Of a DNA stretch of 64,000 nt, positions 51,467-61,661 are shown piece by piece. The position numbers and the translations under genes were made by a program. The notes under the pieces are model-generated. The model searched no databases, was not told where the DNA came from, and worked only from the letters and a program-made list of their open reading frames with translations. Position 1 is the first letter of the stretch. The number at the start of each line of letters is the position of its first letter. Location: the NCBI GenBank assembly GCA_900110015.1, contig FOCD01000001.1:248001-312000 (forward strand), in the 5' to 3' direction. This stretch comes from Terribacillus saccharophilus. GTDB taxonomy: Bacteria; Bacillota; Bacilli; Bacillales; Amphibacillaceae.

Positions 51467-52528
51467 ATGAAAGAGGCATCCCGTCTTTATCGTGTCCTCC
51501 TCTGGATGGTGACAATTGTCGTCGCCTTGCTGCTCTGTTTTCTAATAATTAAGCTATATCCATTTTATCGTTCGTTTCTGCTATTTTTAGGCGGACTATT
51601 CCTGCCATTCATCATTGCAGGCTTGATTGCTTATTTGCTTCATCCTATCATCGATTTTCTTGCTGCGTGGCGTCTGCCACGCTGGCTGTCGATCTTGATT
51701 ATATATACGTTGTTTTTCGGTCTTACCGGGTTCCTGCTGTACAAAGGCTTTCCGGTTTTGATTAGTCAGGTGAAGGAATTCAGCCATAATCTGCCGGTGT
51801 TGACACAGCGTTATGATCATTATGTACAATTCATGTATGAACGAACAGCGTTCCTGCCGGAAACAGTGCATGATCAAATGGATAACATATTACTTGGTTT
51901 GGAACAGCGCGCGGAAGGATTTTTAAAAGATCTCCTGCATATATGGAACAAGCTGCCGCAAGTAGTCATTTTTCTTGTCGTAACGCCGGTTATCGTCTTT
52001 TATATGCTGAAAGATACGGATAAAATCGGCAATGCAGGTCTCATGCTGCTGCCTCGTCGTTATCGAGGCAATGTCAAAAGCTTAGTGCTGCGCATTGATA
52101 ATAATCTAGGCTACTATATTCGCGGCGTGCTGCTTGTCAGCTGCATTGTTAGTCTTCTAACTTGGACTGCGTTCACACTGATCAAGCTACCATATTCCTT
52201 GGTATTAGCTTTATTGGTAGGAGCAACGAATATCATTCCATATTTCGGTCCTATCATCGGGGCCGTACCTGCTATTCTCGTCGGAATAACTATCAGCCCG
52301 AAAACTGCTCTCCTTGCTGGAATCATGGTTTTTATTATTCAATTGATCGAAGGGAACCTGCTTTCTCCTTTCATCGTCGGAAAAAGCATCCATATCCATC
52401 CGCTTCTAATCATTTTCGCCTTGCTTGTAGGAGGGGAACTTGGGGGTATTATTGGTATGATTGCTGCTGTTCCTTGTCTGACGATTATTAAAGCCTGCTT
52501 GGATACAGCAAAGGAGGCGGATGTTTGA
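51467..52528 (+). CDS. yrrI: AI-2E family transporter (YrrI-like permease)
   Basis: Membrane protein of about 353 residues and seven to eight helices, DUF20/AI-2E exporter family. Typical segments are NIIPYFGPIIGAVPAILVGI and GNLLSPFIVGKSIHIHPLLI. The family name comes from an E. coli autoinducer exporter; ion transport is known for other members and the substrate here is unknown. No good ribosome site precedes ATG 51467; ATG 51428, inside the upstream gene, is an alternative, and coupling to that gene is likely. The TGA stop is within the next -35 box. Confidence 0.85.
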   Translation: MKEASRLYRVLLWMVTIVVALLLCFLIIKLYPFYRSFLLFLGGLFLPFIIAGLIAYLLHPIIDFLAAWRLPRWLSILIIYTLFFGLTGFLLYKGFPVLISQVKEFSHNLPVLTQRYDHYVQFMYERTAFLPETVHDQMDNILLGLEQRAEGFLKDLLHIWNKLPQVVIFLVVTPVIVFYMLKDTDKIGNAGLMLLPRRYRGNVKSLVLRIDNNLGYYIRGVLLVSCIVSLLTWTAFTLIKLPYSLVLALLVGATNIIPYFGPIIGAVPAILVGITISPKTALLAGIMVFIIQLIEGNLLSPFIVGKSIHIHPLLIIFALLVGGELGGIIGMIAAVPCLTIIKACLDTAKEADV

Positions 52529-52553
52529 CAAATTCCGCTTTTTTCTCTATACT
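52525..52553 (+). promoter_or_regulatory. Sigma-A promoter of the alaS T-box leader
   Basis: TTGACA at 52525-52530, 17-base spacer, TATACT at 52548-52553. The upstream gene's stop codon is within TTGACA. Confidence 0.88.
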
Positions 52554-52559
52554 AACGCT

Positions 52560-52806
52560 TAGATTTATAGCTAAAAGCGATGAAGGTACAAGTACATGAC
52601 GTCCTTTTATTAAGAGAGGAGATTCCTTGGCTGGAAGAATCTCCATAAAAGTGTGATGGAAAGCTATACTGGAGCTCTGAGTTAATCCTTATCGGCTGCG
52701 CACCGTTATCCGCGCCTAAAGGTGATAGACCATTTTCCGGTCTATAATCAGGGTGGTACCGCGATCATACTCTCGTCCCTGCATATGGCAGGATCGGGAG
52801 TTTTTT
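52560..52806 (+). ncRNA. T-box leader RNA of alaS
   Basis: Contains the T-box core AGGGTGGTACCGCG at 52750-52763, a terminator stem (about 52769-52783 with 52787-52800) and a T-run. An Ala codon GCT at 52674 is a candidate specifier. Uncharged tRNA-Ala would stabilise the antiterminator and allow alaS expression. This accounts for the gene-free stretch 52529-52836. Confidence 0.92.
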
Positions 52807-52836
52807 GTGTGTTTACATAATAAAGGAGGCATTTTT

Positions 52837-55473
52837 ATGGAAAGATTAACGTCTGCTGAAGTAAGACAGAAATTCCTCGATTTCTTCAAGGAGAAAGGAC
52901 ATAGCGTCGAGCCAAGTGCTTCACTTGTGCCAATTGAAGATCCTTCCTTGCTATGGATCAACAGTGGCGTTGCAACGCTAAAAAAATATTTTGACGGACG
53001 AGTTGTGCCTGAGAATCCACGTATCGTGAATGCACAAAAAAGCATTCGTACAAATGATATTGAAAATGTAGGCTTTACGGCCCGCCATCATACGTTTTTC
53101 GAAATGCTTGGTAACTTCTCTATTGGGGACTATTTCAAAAAAGAAGCAATCCTTTGGGCTTGGGAATTCTTAACAGATAAGAAATGGATCGGCTTTGATC
53201 CAAATCGTCTATCTGTAACGGTTCACCCGGAAGATGAAGAAGCGTATCAGATGTGGCGTGATCTAGTTAAATTACCAGAAGAGCGCATCATTCGTACGGA
53301 AGAAAACTTCTGGGATATTGGTGAAGGCCCGAGTGGTCCGAACTCTGAAATTTTCTATGATCGCGGAGAAGAATACGGCAATGATTCATCTGATCCAGAA
53401 CTTTACCCAGGCGGTGAGAACGAACGCTATCTGGAAATTTGGAACCTAGTATTCAGCGAATTCAACCATAATCCGGATCACACATATACACCGCTTCCGA
53501 AACAGAACATTGATACAGGGATGGGTCTGGAGCGTATGGTATGTGTCATTCAAGATACGAAAACGAACTTCGAAACAGATCTTTTCATGCCGATTATCGA
53601 GAAGACTGCTACGTTTGCGAAAAAAGCATACGGTGAAACAGCAGCAGATGATACAGCATTCAAAGTTATTGCCGACCATATCCGTACTGTATCCTTCGCT
53701 ATCAGTGATGGAGCGCTTCCTTCCAATGAAGGGCGAGGCTATGTACTACGTCGTTTGATTCGTCGCGCAGTACGTTATGCGAAGAACATTGGCATCGAGA
53801 AGGCATTCATGAAGGAGCTTGTGCCGGTTGTTGGTGAAATTATGGATGCTTTCTACCCGCAAATCCTAGAGAAACGTGACTTCATCGAGACAGTCATTCA
53901 GACAGAGGAAGAACGTTTCCATGAAACACTTGCGGATGGTCTGACTATCCTAAACCGAATCGTAGCAGAAGAAAAGGAGAAAGGCAGCAATGTCTTCCCT
54001 GGAACAGAAGTATTCCGTCTTTATGATACGTATGGTTTCCCGAAAGAACTGACTGAGGAATATGTCAGTGAAGAAGGCTTCACGATCGATGAAGCTGGTT
54101 TTGAGGAAGAAATGAAGCAGCAGCGTGAACGTGCGCGTGATGCACGCCAGAAAGTGAACAGCATGCACGTACAGGATAGCGTTCTGCAGGAAGTGGAAGC
54201 AGAAAGCACGTATGTCGGTTATGACCGCACTGAAACAGATACAGCGATCCTTGCAATCGTAAAAGATAAACAACTTGCTGATGTAGCTGTTGAGGGAGAC
54301 GAGATCTTCTTCATCTTGGAAGAAACGCCATTCTATGCAGAAAGCGGCGGACAAGTAGCAGACGAAGGCTGGGTGACGACGGAGGCAGCAACAGTGTTCG
54401 TGCAAGCAGTCAAGAAAGCACCAAAAGGTCAAAATCTGCATCAAGCAGTAGTGAAGCAAGGACAGGTTCAAGTGAAAGAAATCGTCCATGCAAAAGTTGA
54501 TACAAGCAGACGTCAGCATGTAGTTAAGAACCATACAGCGACGCATCTATTGCATCAGGCACTGAAGGATGTATTAGGTACTCATGTTAATCAGGCTGGA
54601 TCTTTAGTTGCTCCAGATCGTCTTCGGTTCGACTTTTCTCATTTCAATGCTGTAACAAAAGAAGAATTGGAAAAGATAGAAGAAATCGTTAACGAAAAAA
54701 TTTGGGAAGAGCTTGCTGTCAGTACTTCCTATCAAAGCCTAAGTGATGCGAAAGAAATGGGTGCCATGGCACTGTTCGGTGAGAAATACGGCGATGTTGT
54801 TCGTGTTGTTCAAATCGGCGACTACAGCTTGGAGCTGTGCGGTGGTGTGCATGTGCGAAACACTTCTCAAATCGGATTATTCAAAATCGTGTCTGAAAGC
54901 GGTATTGGTGCCGGCACACGCCGAATCGAGGCAGTCACTTCTAAAGAGGCTTACCGATTCACGTTTGAGCAGCAACAGACTCTGTCTCAAGCAGCAGCTG
55001 AACTGAAAACAACTAACGAACAAGTACCTTCCCGAATTGAAGCAGTATTTGCGGATATGAAGGAAGTTCAGCGGGAACGCGATAGCCTGCGCAGCAAACT
55101 ATCTCAGTTAGAAGCTGGTAATATCCTTGATAAAGTGAAAGAAGTGAAGGGTGTTAAAGTTCTTGCAGAACAAGTTGACGTAGCAGATATGAATCAGCTT
55201 CGCGGTATGGTCGATGATTTGAAACAGAAGCTTGAAAGCGGCGTTATCCTTTTGGCAGCAACAGCTGAAGGCAAGGTACAGCTAGCGGCTGGTGTCTCCA
55301 AAGACCTGATTGGACGCGGTCTGCATGCTGGTAACCTTATTAAAGAAACTGCGAAACGCTGCGGAGGCGGCGGAGGCGGACGTCCAGATATGGCGCAAGC
55401 TGGCGGTAAAAATCCGGAGCAGGTACCGGATGCACTCGCATATGCGGCAGTATATGTCGAAGAACAGCTTTGA
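52837..55473 (+). CDS. alaS: Alanyl-tRNA synthetase
   Basis: Class II synthetase of 878 residues with N-terminal catalytic domain ([14 protein letters not shown]), editing domain with zinc ligands [11 protein letters not shown] (HxxxH) and [13 protein letters not shown], and C-terminal DHHA1 domain with the glycine run [16 protein letters not shown]. Start at ATG 52837 after AAAGGAGG; the upstream frame runs into the T-box. Confidence 0.98.
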   Translation: MERLTSAEVRQKFLDFFKEKGHSVEPSASLVPIEDPSLLWINSGVATLKKYFDGRVVPENPRIVNAQKSIRTNDIENVGFTARHHTFFEMLGNFSIGDYFKKEAILWAWEFLTDKKWIGFDPNRLSVTVHPEDEEAYQMWRDLVKLPEERIIRTEENFWDIGEGPSGPNSEIFYDRGEEYGNDSSDPELYPGGENERYLEIWNLVFSEFNHNPDHTYTPLPKQNIDTGMGLERMVCVIQDTKTNFETDLFMPIIEKTATFAKKAYGETAADDTAFKVIADHIRTVSFAISDGALPSNEGRGYVLRRLIRRAVRYAKNIGIEKAFMKELVPVVGEIMDAFYPQILEKRDFIETVIQTEEERFHETLADGLTILNRIVAEEKEKGSNVFPGTEVFRLYDTYGFPKELTEEYVSEEGFTIDEAGFEEEMKQQRERARDARQKVNSMHVQDSVLQEVEAESTYVGYDRTETDTAILAIVKDKQLADVAVEGDEIFFILEETPFYAESGGQVADEGWVTTEAATVFVQAVKKAPKGQNLHQAVVKQGQVQVKEIVHAKVDTSRRQHVVKNHTATHLLHQALKDVLGTHVNQAGSLVAPDRLRFDFSHFNAVTKEELEKIEEIVNEKIWEELAVSTSYQSLSDAKEMGAMALFGEKYGDVVRVVQIGDYSLELCGGVHVRNTSQIGLFKIVSESGIGAGTRRIEAVTSKEAYRFTFEQQQTLSQAAAELKTTNEQVPSRIEAVFADMKEVQRERDSLRSKLSQLEAGNILDKVKEVKGVKVLAEQVDVADMNQLRGMVDDLKQKLESGVILLAATAEGKVQLAAGVSKDLIGRGLHAGNLIKETAKRCGGGGGGRPDMAQAGGKNPEQVPDALAYAAVYVEEQL

Positions 55474-55540
55474 TTTTCCAAATCCGACAGAAAAGTATAT
55501 ACTGAGAAAAAGACTGGCAATTTAAGCGAGGTGGCTTCAC

Positions 55541-55804
55541 GTGAGTTCGATGGATAAAACGATGAAATTCAACTTTCCGGAAGAACCGATGGACGAAAAT
55601 GTCCGGGAAGTACTAATGTCCGTATACGAAGCATTGCGGGAAAAAGGATACAATCCAATTAATCAGATTGTCGGCTATTTACTTTCTGGGGACCCAGCTT
55701 ATATTCCCCGGCATAAAGATGCCAGAAATCTGATCCGCCGTATGGAGCGCGATGAGATTGTGGAACAATTGGTAAAATTTTATTTGGAACAGAACAAATC
55801 ATGA
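55541..55804 (+). CDS. ireB: IreB family regulatory phosphoprotein (UPF0297)
   Basis: 87-residue protein with the family core [20 protein letters not shown] and [10 protein letters not shown]. In Enterococcus faecalis IreB is a substrate of the kinase IreK and controls cephalosporin resistance. GTG start eight bases after GAGGTGG; an ATG nine bases downstream is possible. It overlaps ruvX by four bases (ATGA). Confidence 0.93.
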   Translation: MSSMDKTMKFNFPEEPMDENVREVLMSVYEALREKGYNPINQIVGYLLSGDPAYIPRHKDARNLIRRMERDEIVEQLVKFYLEQNKS

Positions 55805-56229
55805 CTGACATACTAAAGACGATTGGATTGGATGTCGGATCCAAAACGATCGGCGTGGCAATCAGTGATGGTCTTGGCTGGACTGCTCAGGGTCTGACTA
55901 CGATTCATTGGAACGAAGAAGATTATGAAACAGCTAGAAATGAACTAGAGCAGATCATTCAGCAGCATGAAGTCAAGAGAGCTGTCATAGGACTGCCAAA
56001 GAATATGAATGGTACAATTGGTCCGAGGGGAGAAGCCTCACAGGTTTTCTCTCAGTGGATCAATGATGAATTTAAGCTCGAGACTGTGCTATGGGACGAG
56101 CGTCTGACAACGATGGCAGCTGAACGAGTGCTGCTTGAAGCGGATCTTAGCCGCAAGAAACGAAAAAAAGTAATCGATAAGATGGCAGCAGTCATGATTC
56201 TGCAGGGCTTTCTAGATTCGAAACAATAA
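55801..56229 (+). CDS. ruvX: Holliday junction resolvase-like RuvX/YqgF
   Basis: RNase H-fold nuclease implicated in 16S rRNA 5' maturation and in junction resolution. Motifs [13 protein letters not shown] (first Asp) and [14 protein letters not shown]; the C-terminal Asp lies in [14 protein letters not shown]. 142 residues. The ireB-ruvX-yrzB trio is conserved in Firmicutes. Confidence 0.94.
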   Translation: MTDILKTIGLDVGSKTIGVAISDGLGWTAQGLTTIHWNEEDYETARNELEQIIQQHEVKRAVIGLPKNMNGTIGPRGEASQVFSQWINDEFKLETVLWDERLTTMAAERVLLEADLSRKKRKKVIDKMAAVMILQGFLDSKQ

Positions 56230-56242
56230 GGAGTGTAGCCAT

Positions 56243-56530
56243 ATGGCATTGGAAGAAAAAGAACGTATCATTATCCCAGACGAAAACGGAGAAGAACACT
56301 TATTTGAGGTTTTGTTCAATTTCGACGTGGATGAAACTGGACACTCATATATTGCGGTCGTACCGGCTGAACAAGCTGATGCGGATGATGAAGTTGAAGT
56401 GTTTGCTTTCCGCTATGAAGAAAAAGGCGATGACAAAGATCTTACATTATTCCAGATTGATTCAGAGGAAGAATGGGAAATGGTCGAAGAAATGCTGAAT
56501 ACACTTACTGATGAGGAAGACGGCATCTAA
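56243..56530 (+). CDS. yrzB: DUF1292 protein YrzB
   Basis: 95-residue very acidic protein with the DUF1292 pattern (IIIPDENGEEHLFEVLFNFD and EEEWEMVEEMLNTL). Function unknown; always next to ruvX in Bacilli. Followed by a terminator. Confidence 0.92.
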   Translation: MALEEKERIIIPDENGEEHLFEVLFNFDVDETGHSYIAVVPAEQADADDEVEVFAFRYEEKGDDKDLTLFQIDSEEEWEMVEEMLNTLTDEEDGI

Positions 56531-56544
56531 TTTTGTAAAAGGCA

Positions 56545-56579
56545 GTCCTCTCTTTCCGATAAGGCAGAGAGGATTTTTT
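56545..56579 (+). terminator. Terminator after yrzB
   Basis: TCCTCTCT pairs with AGAGAGGA followed by six T. Confidence 0.85.
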
Positions 56580-56669
56580 CTTGTAGCTTTATCCGCATAA
56601 ATTGTCGGACGGGTGGTGACTCGCTTGACGTTTGTTGTATAATAAGGCGGATAAAGGAGGAAAGATAGC

Positions 56670-57797
56670 TTGACTGCCTCGAATGAAGATCTTTTTCAAC
56701 AGAATCGGGACAGAAGAATGGAGGAAGCAAGCGTCGTGCGGAAAATAGTTTTGATGATCATATCCGTAATAATCGTACTTCTATTGATTGGTGCACTCGG
56801 AACCTTTATCTACGTGAATGCCAGTATGAAAGCTGTCGATTCAGACAATGATACGACACAAGTTGTCGAAGTTCCTATGGGAGCTACTGCCAGCTCAATT
56901 GGTCAATCCCTGGAGGAGCAAGGTCTGATTAAAAATGCTTTCATTTTCAGGCTGTATGTGAAGTTTTCTGGTGAAGCCAACTTCCGCGCGGGGAATTATG
57001 AGCTTTCCCCTTCTATGTCCATGCAGCAGGTCGTCGATGAACTTAACGATCCAGAGGCGGGGAACACCCCCTCTGCATCTGCTGCTGTTCCGGAAGGATC
57101 TGATATCGAGGAAATAAGCGTAATACTGTCTGGGTCACTTGGAATAGACCAGCAGGCTTTCCTGGATAAAATGAAAGATGAAGCTTATATCAAACAGCTG
57201 ATAGATGAATATCCTGATATTCTGACTGAGGATATCTTAAATAAAGATATACGTTATCCGCTTGAAGGCTACTTATTTGCGGCCACTTATAACTTTACAT
57301 CCTCAGATGATATCACTATAGATAAGGTTGTCCATATGATGCTGGATAAGTCCCAGCAAATTATTTCACCATATTTGGATGGATTCAAACAGAAGAAATT
57401 AAGCGTGCATGAAGCACTAACATTCGCTTCACTCGTCGAAAATGAAGCAAGAAATGAAGATGAGCGCAAGAAGATTGCCGGAATCTTTTATAACCGTTTG
57501 GCAGATGATATGAGGCTGCAGACGGATCCTACTGTGCTGTACGCATTAGGAGAACATAAATCTCGCGTGTATTACAAGGATCTGGAAGTAGATTCTCCTT
57601 ACAATACATATCGAAACAATGGGCTTCCTGTCGGCCCGATTAGCAACTTCTCAGAGAATGCGCTCGAAGCCGTCGTTCAGCCGGAAGAATCCGATTATTT
57701 GTATTTCCTAGCCGGAGATGATGGGGAAATTTATTATGCGCGGACATTCGATGAACATGAAGAACTGATCGAGAAGCATATGCATTTGGATGAGTAA
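56670..57797 (+). CDS. mltG: Endolytic murein transglycosylase MltG
   Basis: Membrane-anchored lytic transglycosylase (YceG-like) that cuts nascent glycan strands. One helix at about residues 27-48, a LysM-like part, and the catalytic region SLVENEARNEDERKKIAGIF with the essential Glu and NRLADDMRLQTDPTVLYALG. TTG start nine bases after AAAGGAGG. 375 residues. A TATAAT lies at 56637-56643 region upstream. Confidence 0.95.
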   Translation: MTASNEDLFQQNRDRRMEEASVVRKIVLMIISVIIVLLLIGALGTFIYVNASMKAVDSDNDTTQVVEVPMGATASSIGQSLEEQGLIKNAFIFRLYVKFSGEANFRAGNYELSPSMSMQQVVDELNDPEAGNTPSASAAVPEGSDIEEISVILSGSLGIDQQAFLDKMKDEAYIKQLIDEYPDILTEDILNKDIRYPLEGYLFAATYNFTSSDDITIDKVVHMMLDKSQQIISPYLDGFKQKKLSVHEALTFASLVENEARNEDERKKIAGIFYNRLADDMRLQTDPTVLYALGEHKSRVYYKDLEVDSPYNTYRNNGLPVGPISNFSENALEAVVQPEESDYLYFLAGDDGEIYYARTFDEHEELIEKHMHLDE

Positions 57798-57819
57798 GCA
57801 GGTAAAGTGAGGAAATGAT

Positions 57820-58458
57820 ATGTTACAAGCAATAATAGGATATTTGGAGGAGCATGTAGAGTCTTCTCCAGAATGGGCAAAGAAATTGGAAGAGCTTGCT
57901 GCAGAGGATCGTGTGCCGATAATGGAGCCGCTTGGTATCCAGTTTTTGATGCAGCTTGTTCGCCTTCATCAGCCAGATAAAATATTGGAGATCGGAACTG
58001 CAATTGGCTATTCAGCACTTATGATGCGCCACGCAAAACCTGATGTCAGCATCGTGACCGTCGAACGTGATGACGTCCGCCATGATCAGGCAGTTACACA
58101 TATCCAAGAGCAAGGTGCACAGGATGATATTTTGATCCTTAAAGGCGATGCATTTGATTTAGAAGAGACAATCAGAGCGCATGCTCCATACGATTTCGTC
58201 TTCATTGATGCAGCAAAAGGCCAATATCAGCGATTCTTCGATGCCTACAGCGGGATGCTGAGTGAGCGCGGAGTCATTGTCAGTGACAATGTTCTGTTTA
58301 AAGGCTATGTGGCTGATGATAGCGAGGCAACACCACGCAAAGCTAATATCGCAAAGAAAATCCGTAAATACAACGACTGGTTATTCGAGCATGAAGCGTT
58401 CCACACAACGATCCTGCCGGTAGGCGATGGAGTAGCCGTCAGTGTGAAGAAGAAATGA
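57820..58458 (+). CDS. trmR: tRNA 5-hydroxyuridine O-methyltransferase TrmR (YrrM)
   Basis: Class I SAM O-methyltransferase of the catechol-type family 3 (212 residues): SAM motif [15 protein letters not shown] near residue 50, VTVERDD near 82, FIDAAKGQY near 128, VSDNVLFKG near 150. In B. subtilis TrmR makes 5-methoxyuridine at tRNA position 34 from 5-hydroxyuridine. The hydroxylation genes trhP1/trhP2 (yrrN/yrrO), which lie between trmR and udk in B. subtilis, are absent here. Confidence 0.9.
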   Translation: MLQAIIGYLEEHVESSPEWAKKLEELAAEDRVPIMEPLGIQFLMQLVRLHQPDKILEIGTAIGYSALMMRHAKPDVSIVTVERDDVRHDQAVTHIQEQGAQDDILILKGDAFDLEETIRAHAPYDFVFIDAAKGQYQRFFDAYSGMLSERGVIVSDNVLFKGYVADDSEATPRKANIAKKIRKYNDWLFEHEAFHTTILPVGDGVAVSVKKK

Positions 58459-58487
58459 ACGAGGTATTAGGAAGAGGAGCAGGAGAA

Positions 58488-59120
58488 ATGGCAAAGAAAC
58501 CTATCATTATCGGTGTTGCAGGAGGATCGGGATCAGGAAAGACATCTGTCACAAGATCCATCTATAAACGGTTTACAGATAAGACAATTCTAGTTATCGA
58601 GCAGGACTCGTATTACAAAGATCAATCTCATCTTCCGTTCGAAAAACGTCTCAATACGAACTATGATCATCCATTCGCCTTCGATAATGAACTGTTAATG
58701 CAGCATTTACAGGCACTTGGCGAACAGCAGTCGATTGAGAAGCCGATTTATGATTACAAGATCCATACGCGTTCTGATGAAACAATACCAGTCGAACCAA
58801 AAGACGTTATTATTCTGGAAGGAATACTGATTCTTGAGGACGAGCGACTGCGCGATATGATGGATATAAAAGTATTCGTCGATACAGATGCAGATCTTCG
58901 CATCATCCGCCGTTTGCTGCGTGACATTAAGGAACGCGGACGGACAATTGATTCGGTGATTGAACAATATGTTAATGTAGTACGTCCGATGCATTTGCAA
59001 TTCATCGAACCAACGAAGCGGTATGCAGATATTATCATTCCAGAAGGCGGAGAAAACCACGTAGCCATCGATTTGATGTCTGCGAAGATTGAAACGATCC
59101 TCTCTGGCCGCACTACGTGA
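58488..59120 (+). CDS. udk: Uridine/cytidine kinase
   Basis: Phosphorylates uridine and cytidine in pyrimidine salvage. Walker [13 protein letters not shown] at residues 8-19, YDHPFAFD near 64, and [16 protein letters not shown] near 105. 210 residues. ATG 58488 is placed after GGAGCAGGAG; the longer frame from 58455 lacks a ribosome site. Confidence 0.97.
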   Translation: MAKKPIIIGVAGGSGSGKTSVTRSIYKRFTDKTILVIEQDSYYKDQSHLPFEKRLNTNYDHPFAFDNELLMQHLQALGEQQSIEKPIYDYKIHTRSDETIPVEPKDVIILEGILILEDERLRDMMDIKVFVDTDADLRIIRRLLRDIKERGRTIDSVIEQYVNVVRPMHLQFIEPTKRYADIIIPEGGENHVAIDLMSAKIETILSGRTT

Positions 59121-59239
59121 CTTGTACAGATAAGTATTGAATTTTCGGCGGGAATCTGCCATAGTATGGAATATGCATGAAAACGCTATAGAAGTTAGGC
59201 AAAGGGAAAGAATCTTTTAGAGCTCAAGGGGTGGTTGAA

Positions 59240-59716
59240 TTGGCTACAGAAAAACAATATTACATGACGAATGAAGGTTTGGCGAAGCTGGAAGAGGAGT
59301 TGGAGTATTTAAAGACAACTCGTCGTCAAGAGGTTGTCGAGCGTATTAAAATCGCACGAGGCTTTGGTGACTTGTCCGAGAACTCCGAATATGATGCGGC
59401 GAAGGATGAGCAAGCATTCGTCGAATCCAAAATCGCTACAACTGAAAACATGATCCGCAATGCAGTGATCATTGAAAGTGATACAGATAATCCTGATATG
59501 GTTGGCATGGGTAAAACAGTTACCTTCATTGAGCTGCCAGACGGGGAAGAAGAAAGTTATACAATCGTCGGAAGTGCAGAAGCAGATCCGTTTGAAGGCA
59601 AAATCTCAAACGATTCTCCAATCGCAAAAAGCCTGATTGGCCATGAAATCGGTGAAGAATTGAGTGTCTCTACACCAGGTGGCGACATCCAGGTCAAAAT
59701 TACTAAAGTAGAATAG
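59240..59716 (+). CDS. greA: Transcription elongation factor GreA
   Basis: Rescues backtracked RNA polymerase by stimulating transcript cleavage. N-terminal coiled coil with the acidic tip [16 protein letters not shown] and C-terminal FKBP-like domain ([18 protein letters not shown]). TTG start at 59240 after AAGGGGTGG; a GTG at 59231 lies within that ribosome site. 158 residues. Confidence 0.97.
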   Translation: MATEKQYYMTNEGLAKLEEELEYLKTTRRQEVVERIKIARGFGDLSENSEYDAAKDEQAFVESKIATTENMIRNAVIIESDTDNPDMVGMGKTVTFIELPDGEEESYTIVGSAEADPFEGKISNDSPIAKSLIGHEIGEELSVSTPGGDIQVKITKVE

Positions 59717-59724
59717 ACATAAAA

Positions 59725-59765
59725 CAAAAGCTGCTTCCGAATGCTATGGAAGCAGCTTGTTTTAT
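59725..59765. terminator. Bidirectional terminator between greA and the convergent small gene
   Basis: AAAGCTGCTTCC pairs with GGAAGCAGCTT around GAATGCTAT; flanked by AAAAC and GTTTTAT. Confidence 0.85.
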
Positions 59766-60016
59766 TGAGCCTGATGAAATGACTGTGCAGAAGATTTCTC
59801 AAACGGAAAAAAGGGTATAAGTTTTTGCAGGATAAAACTTTCTTTGTCTAGTGCAAGCAGAAAAGAAAAGACGACTTGTTCTTTCACACTAGTAAAAGAT
59901 AAACAGCATTCTTCCGGTAAGAAGATAGAGAAGGTCTCGGCTTCCTTGTCGTAGCCGACATACTCGAACGATTCGTGCCCCCAAAGGTTCGTATCCATTC
60001 TTGTCACTTTCATCAC
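59762..60016 (-). CDS. Hypothetical protein, 84 residues
   Basis: I do not recognise this. It starts GTG-ATG with GGGGAGGAAG upstream and ends in a shared terminator. The N-terminal half (MKVTRMDTNLWGHESFEYVG, FSIFLPEE) looks like a small beta domain; the C-terminal half is helical. There is no signal peptide or metal motif. It is convergent with greA. The stretch 60017-60236 upstream has no gene; it carries the yrrS promoter. Confidence 0.65.
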   Translation of the reverse strand: MMKVTRMDTNLWGHESFEYVGYDKEAETFSIFLPEECCLSFTSVKEQVVFSFLLALDKESFILQKLIPFFPFEKSSAQSFHQAQ

Positions 60017-60184
60017 GTTTATCTTCCTCCCCTTCCACAGGAATCATGATGACTGATCAAAGTAGTCCTACCTGCTTTTCTAATTTATATAGTTAGATAT
60101 ATATGCACAGAATCCTTCCGGTATGTCAAAATTAGAGATGCTTCAACAAAATCATCGAAAGAAAAAAGAGCTTATAATATGACT

Positions 60185-60212
60185 TTGGCTTAGCTTCAGT
60201 TCATAGTATAAT
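60185..60212 (+). promoter_or_regulatory. Probable promoter of yrrS-mtnN
   Basis: TTGGCT at 60185-60190 and TATAAT at 60207-60212, 16 bases apart, upstream of the ribosome site GAGGAGGG. Confidence 0.55.
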
Positions 60213-60236
60213 AGAGACCAATGAGGAGGGATGAGC

Positions 60237-60875
60237 ATGGCGGATGATAATCAGGATTTTTCCAGATTGAATAATAGAAACAGACGCAGAAAACCTAGGA
60301 AGTGGCTAACCGCTGTCCTGGCAATTGCGGGTGTCGCCCTAGTCGTCGTGCTGCTCGTAGCAGTTTTAAATGATAAACCTACAATGGAAAATCAGACAGC
60401 TGACGAACAGAACCAAAAATCCATCGCAGAACAACTTCAAGGCAATAATGATTCCAGCAATGGCGAAGATACAGAGCAAGCTGACGAAGAGAAGCAGGAT
60501 GACGACGAAAAAGAGAAAGAACAGGAAGACAAAAAAGAAGCCGAACCTTCAGATGATAATGTGAAGGAAGCTTACTCGAAGGACTGGGAGCCGGTAGGTA
60601 CTGATCAGTCTGGAACACATACGACAACTTTTGAAAAAGGCACGCAGGACTGGAATGAAATGATGCAGGCAGTTGGAGGAGCAGTCGGATTGGATCCAGC
60701 CTCAATGACAGCTTGGTGGGTAGAGAACAATGGCAATGGCGGCAATGATGTTATTGCAACGGTCTCTGCACCTGATGCAGATGAAACATTCCGAGTGTTT
60801 GCAAGCTGGGTGGATGGATCCGGCTGGCAGGCAACAAAAGTGGAAGTACTGAAAGAAAACGATAGGAAGAGCTAA
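60237..60875 (+). CDS. yrrS: DUF1510 membrane-anchored protein YrrS
   Basis: Bitopic protein of about 212 residues: basic N-terminus (NNRNRRRKPRKW), one membrane helix at about 24-43, a highly acidic Glu/Lys/Asp linker (about 60-105), and the conserved extracellular DUF1510 domain with WEPVGTDQSGTHTTTFEKGT. In B. subtilis it is co-transcribed with the wall gene pbpI and function is unknown; here no pbpI gene adjoins. Start ATG 60237 chosen for its seven-base spacing from GAGGAGGG. Confidence 0.88.
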   Translation: MADDNQDFSRLNNRNRRRKPRKWLTAVLAIAGVALVVVLLVAVLNDKPTMENQTADEQNQKSIAEQLQGNNDSSNGEDTEQADEEKQDDDEKEKEQEDKKEAEPSDDNVKEAYSKDWEPVGTDQSGTHTTTFEKGTQDWNEMMQAVGGAVGLDPASMTAWWVENNGNGGNDVIATVSAPDADETFRVFASWVDGSGWQATKVEVLKENDRKS

Positions 60876-60888
60876 AGGAGTAGACGGA

Positions 60889-61581
60889 ATGACAATCGGC
60901 ATCATTGGAGCAATGGATGAAGAAGTAGCATTATTGAAAGAGACGATGGCAAACAAAAAGGAAATAGTTGTAGCAGGTTATGAAATCACAGAAGGCACGC
61001 TATCTGATAAACAAGTTGTCCTGCTTAAATCAGGAATCGGTAAAGTGAATGCTGCACTTGCTACAGCTATGCTGATTGAACGATATGCACCGCAGGCGAT
61101 TATCAATACCGGTTCAGCTGGCGGTTTTTCTGCGAATCTGGAAGTAGGGGATATCGTCATCTCTGATGCTGTTGTTCACCATGACGTGGACGTTACAGCT
61201 TTTGACTATGCTTATGGTCAAGTACCACAGATGCCACCAGCCTTCCAGGCAGATCAGGAGCTAGTACAACTAGCTAAGAGTGTTATCGATCAGTTCCCAG
61301 ATACAAACGCAGAAATCGGTCTTATTGCGACGGGCGATAGTTTTATGTCTGATCCAGAACGCGTTTCATTTGTCCGGGACAAGTTCCCTGCAATGCTTGC
61401 AGCGGAGATGGAAGCTGCAGCAGTAGCTCAGGTTGCGTATCATTACGGAACACCTTTCGTCATTGTACGGGCTTTGTCTGACATAGCAGGTAAGGAATCT
61501 TCGGTATCATTTGATGCATTCCTTGACCAAGCTGCTCGCAATGCAGCTACACTTATTATGAAAATGGTTGAACACCACTAA
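60889..61581 (+). CDS. mtnN: 5'-methylthioadenosine/S-adenosylhomocysteine nucleosidase
   Basis: Hydrolyses MTA and SAH, products of SAM use. N-terminus MTIGIIGAMDEEVALLKE, the catalytic Glu in IGAMDEE region, NTGSAGGF near residue 74, and the C-terminal catalytic Asp in VIVRALSDIAG. 230 residues. 13 bases after yrrS. Confidence 0.97.
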   Translation: MTIGIIGAMDEEVALLKETMANKKEIVVAGYEITEGTLSDKQVVLLKSGIGKVNAALATAMLIERYAPQAIINTGSAGGFSANLEVGDIVISDAVVHHDVDVTAFDYAYGQVPQMPPAFQADQELVQLAKSVIDQFPDTNAEIGLIATGDSFMSDPERVSFVRDKFPAMLAAEMEAAAVAQVAYHYGTPFVIVRALSDIAGKESSVSFDAFLDQAARNAATLIMKMVEHH

Positions 61582-61586
61582 TACTT

Positions 61587-61622
61587 ATGACAGCAATTAC
61601 CAGGTAATTGCTGTCATTTTTT
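61587..61622 (+). terminator. Terminator after mtnN
   Basis: ATGACAGCAATTACC pairs perfectly with its complement ending TGTCAT, followed by a T-run. Confidence 0.93.
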
Positions 61623-61661
61623 ATGTTACAATGTTGCTAGATTAGAAGAGGAGGCGACAAG

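Noticed and set aside
53950-54546. 198-codon antisense frame over alaS
   Set aside because: It overlaps the well-conserved AlaS editing domain and shows Cys/Phe-rich composition typical of a shadow frame.
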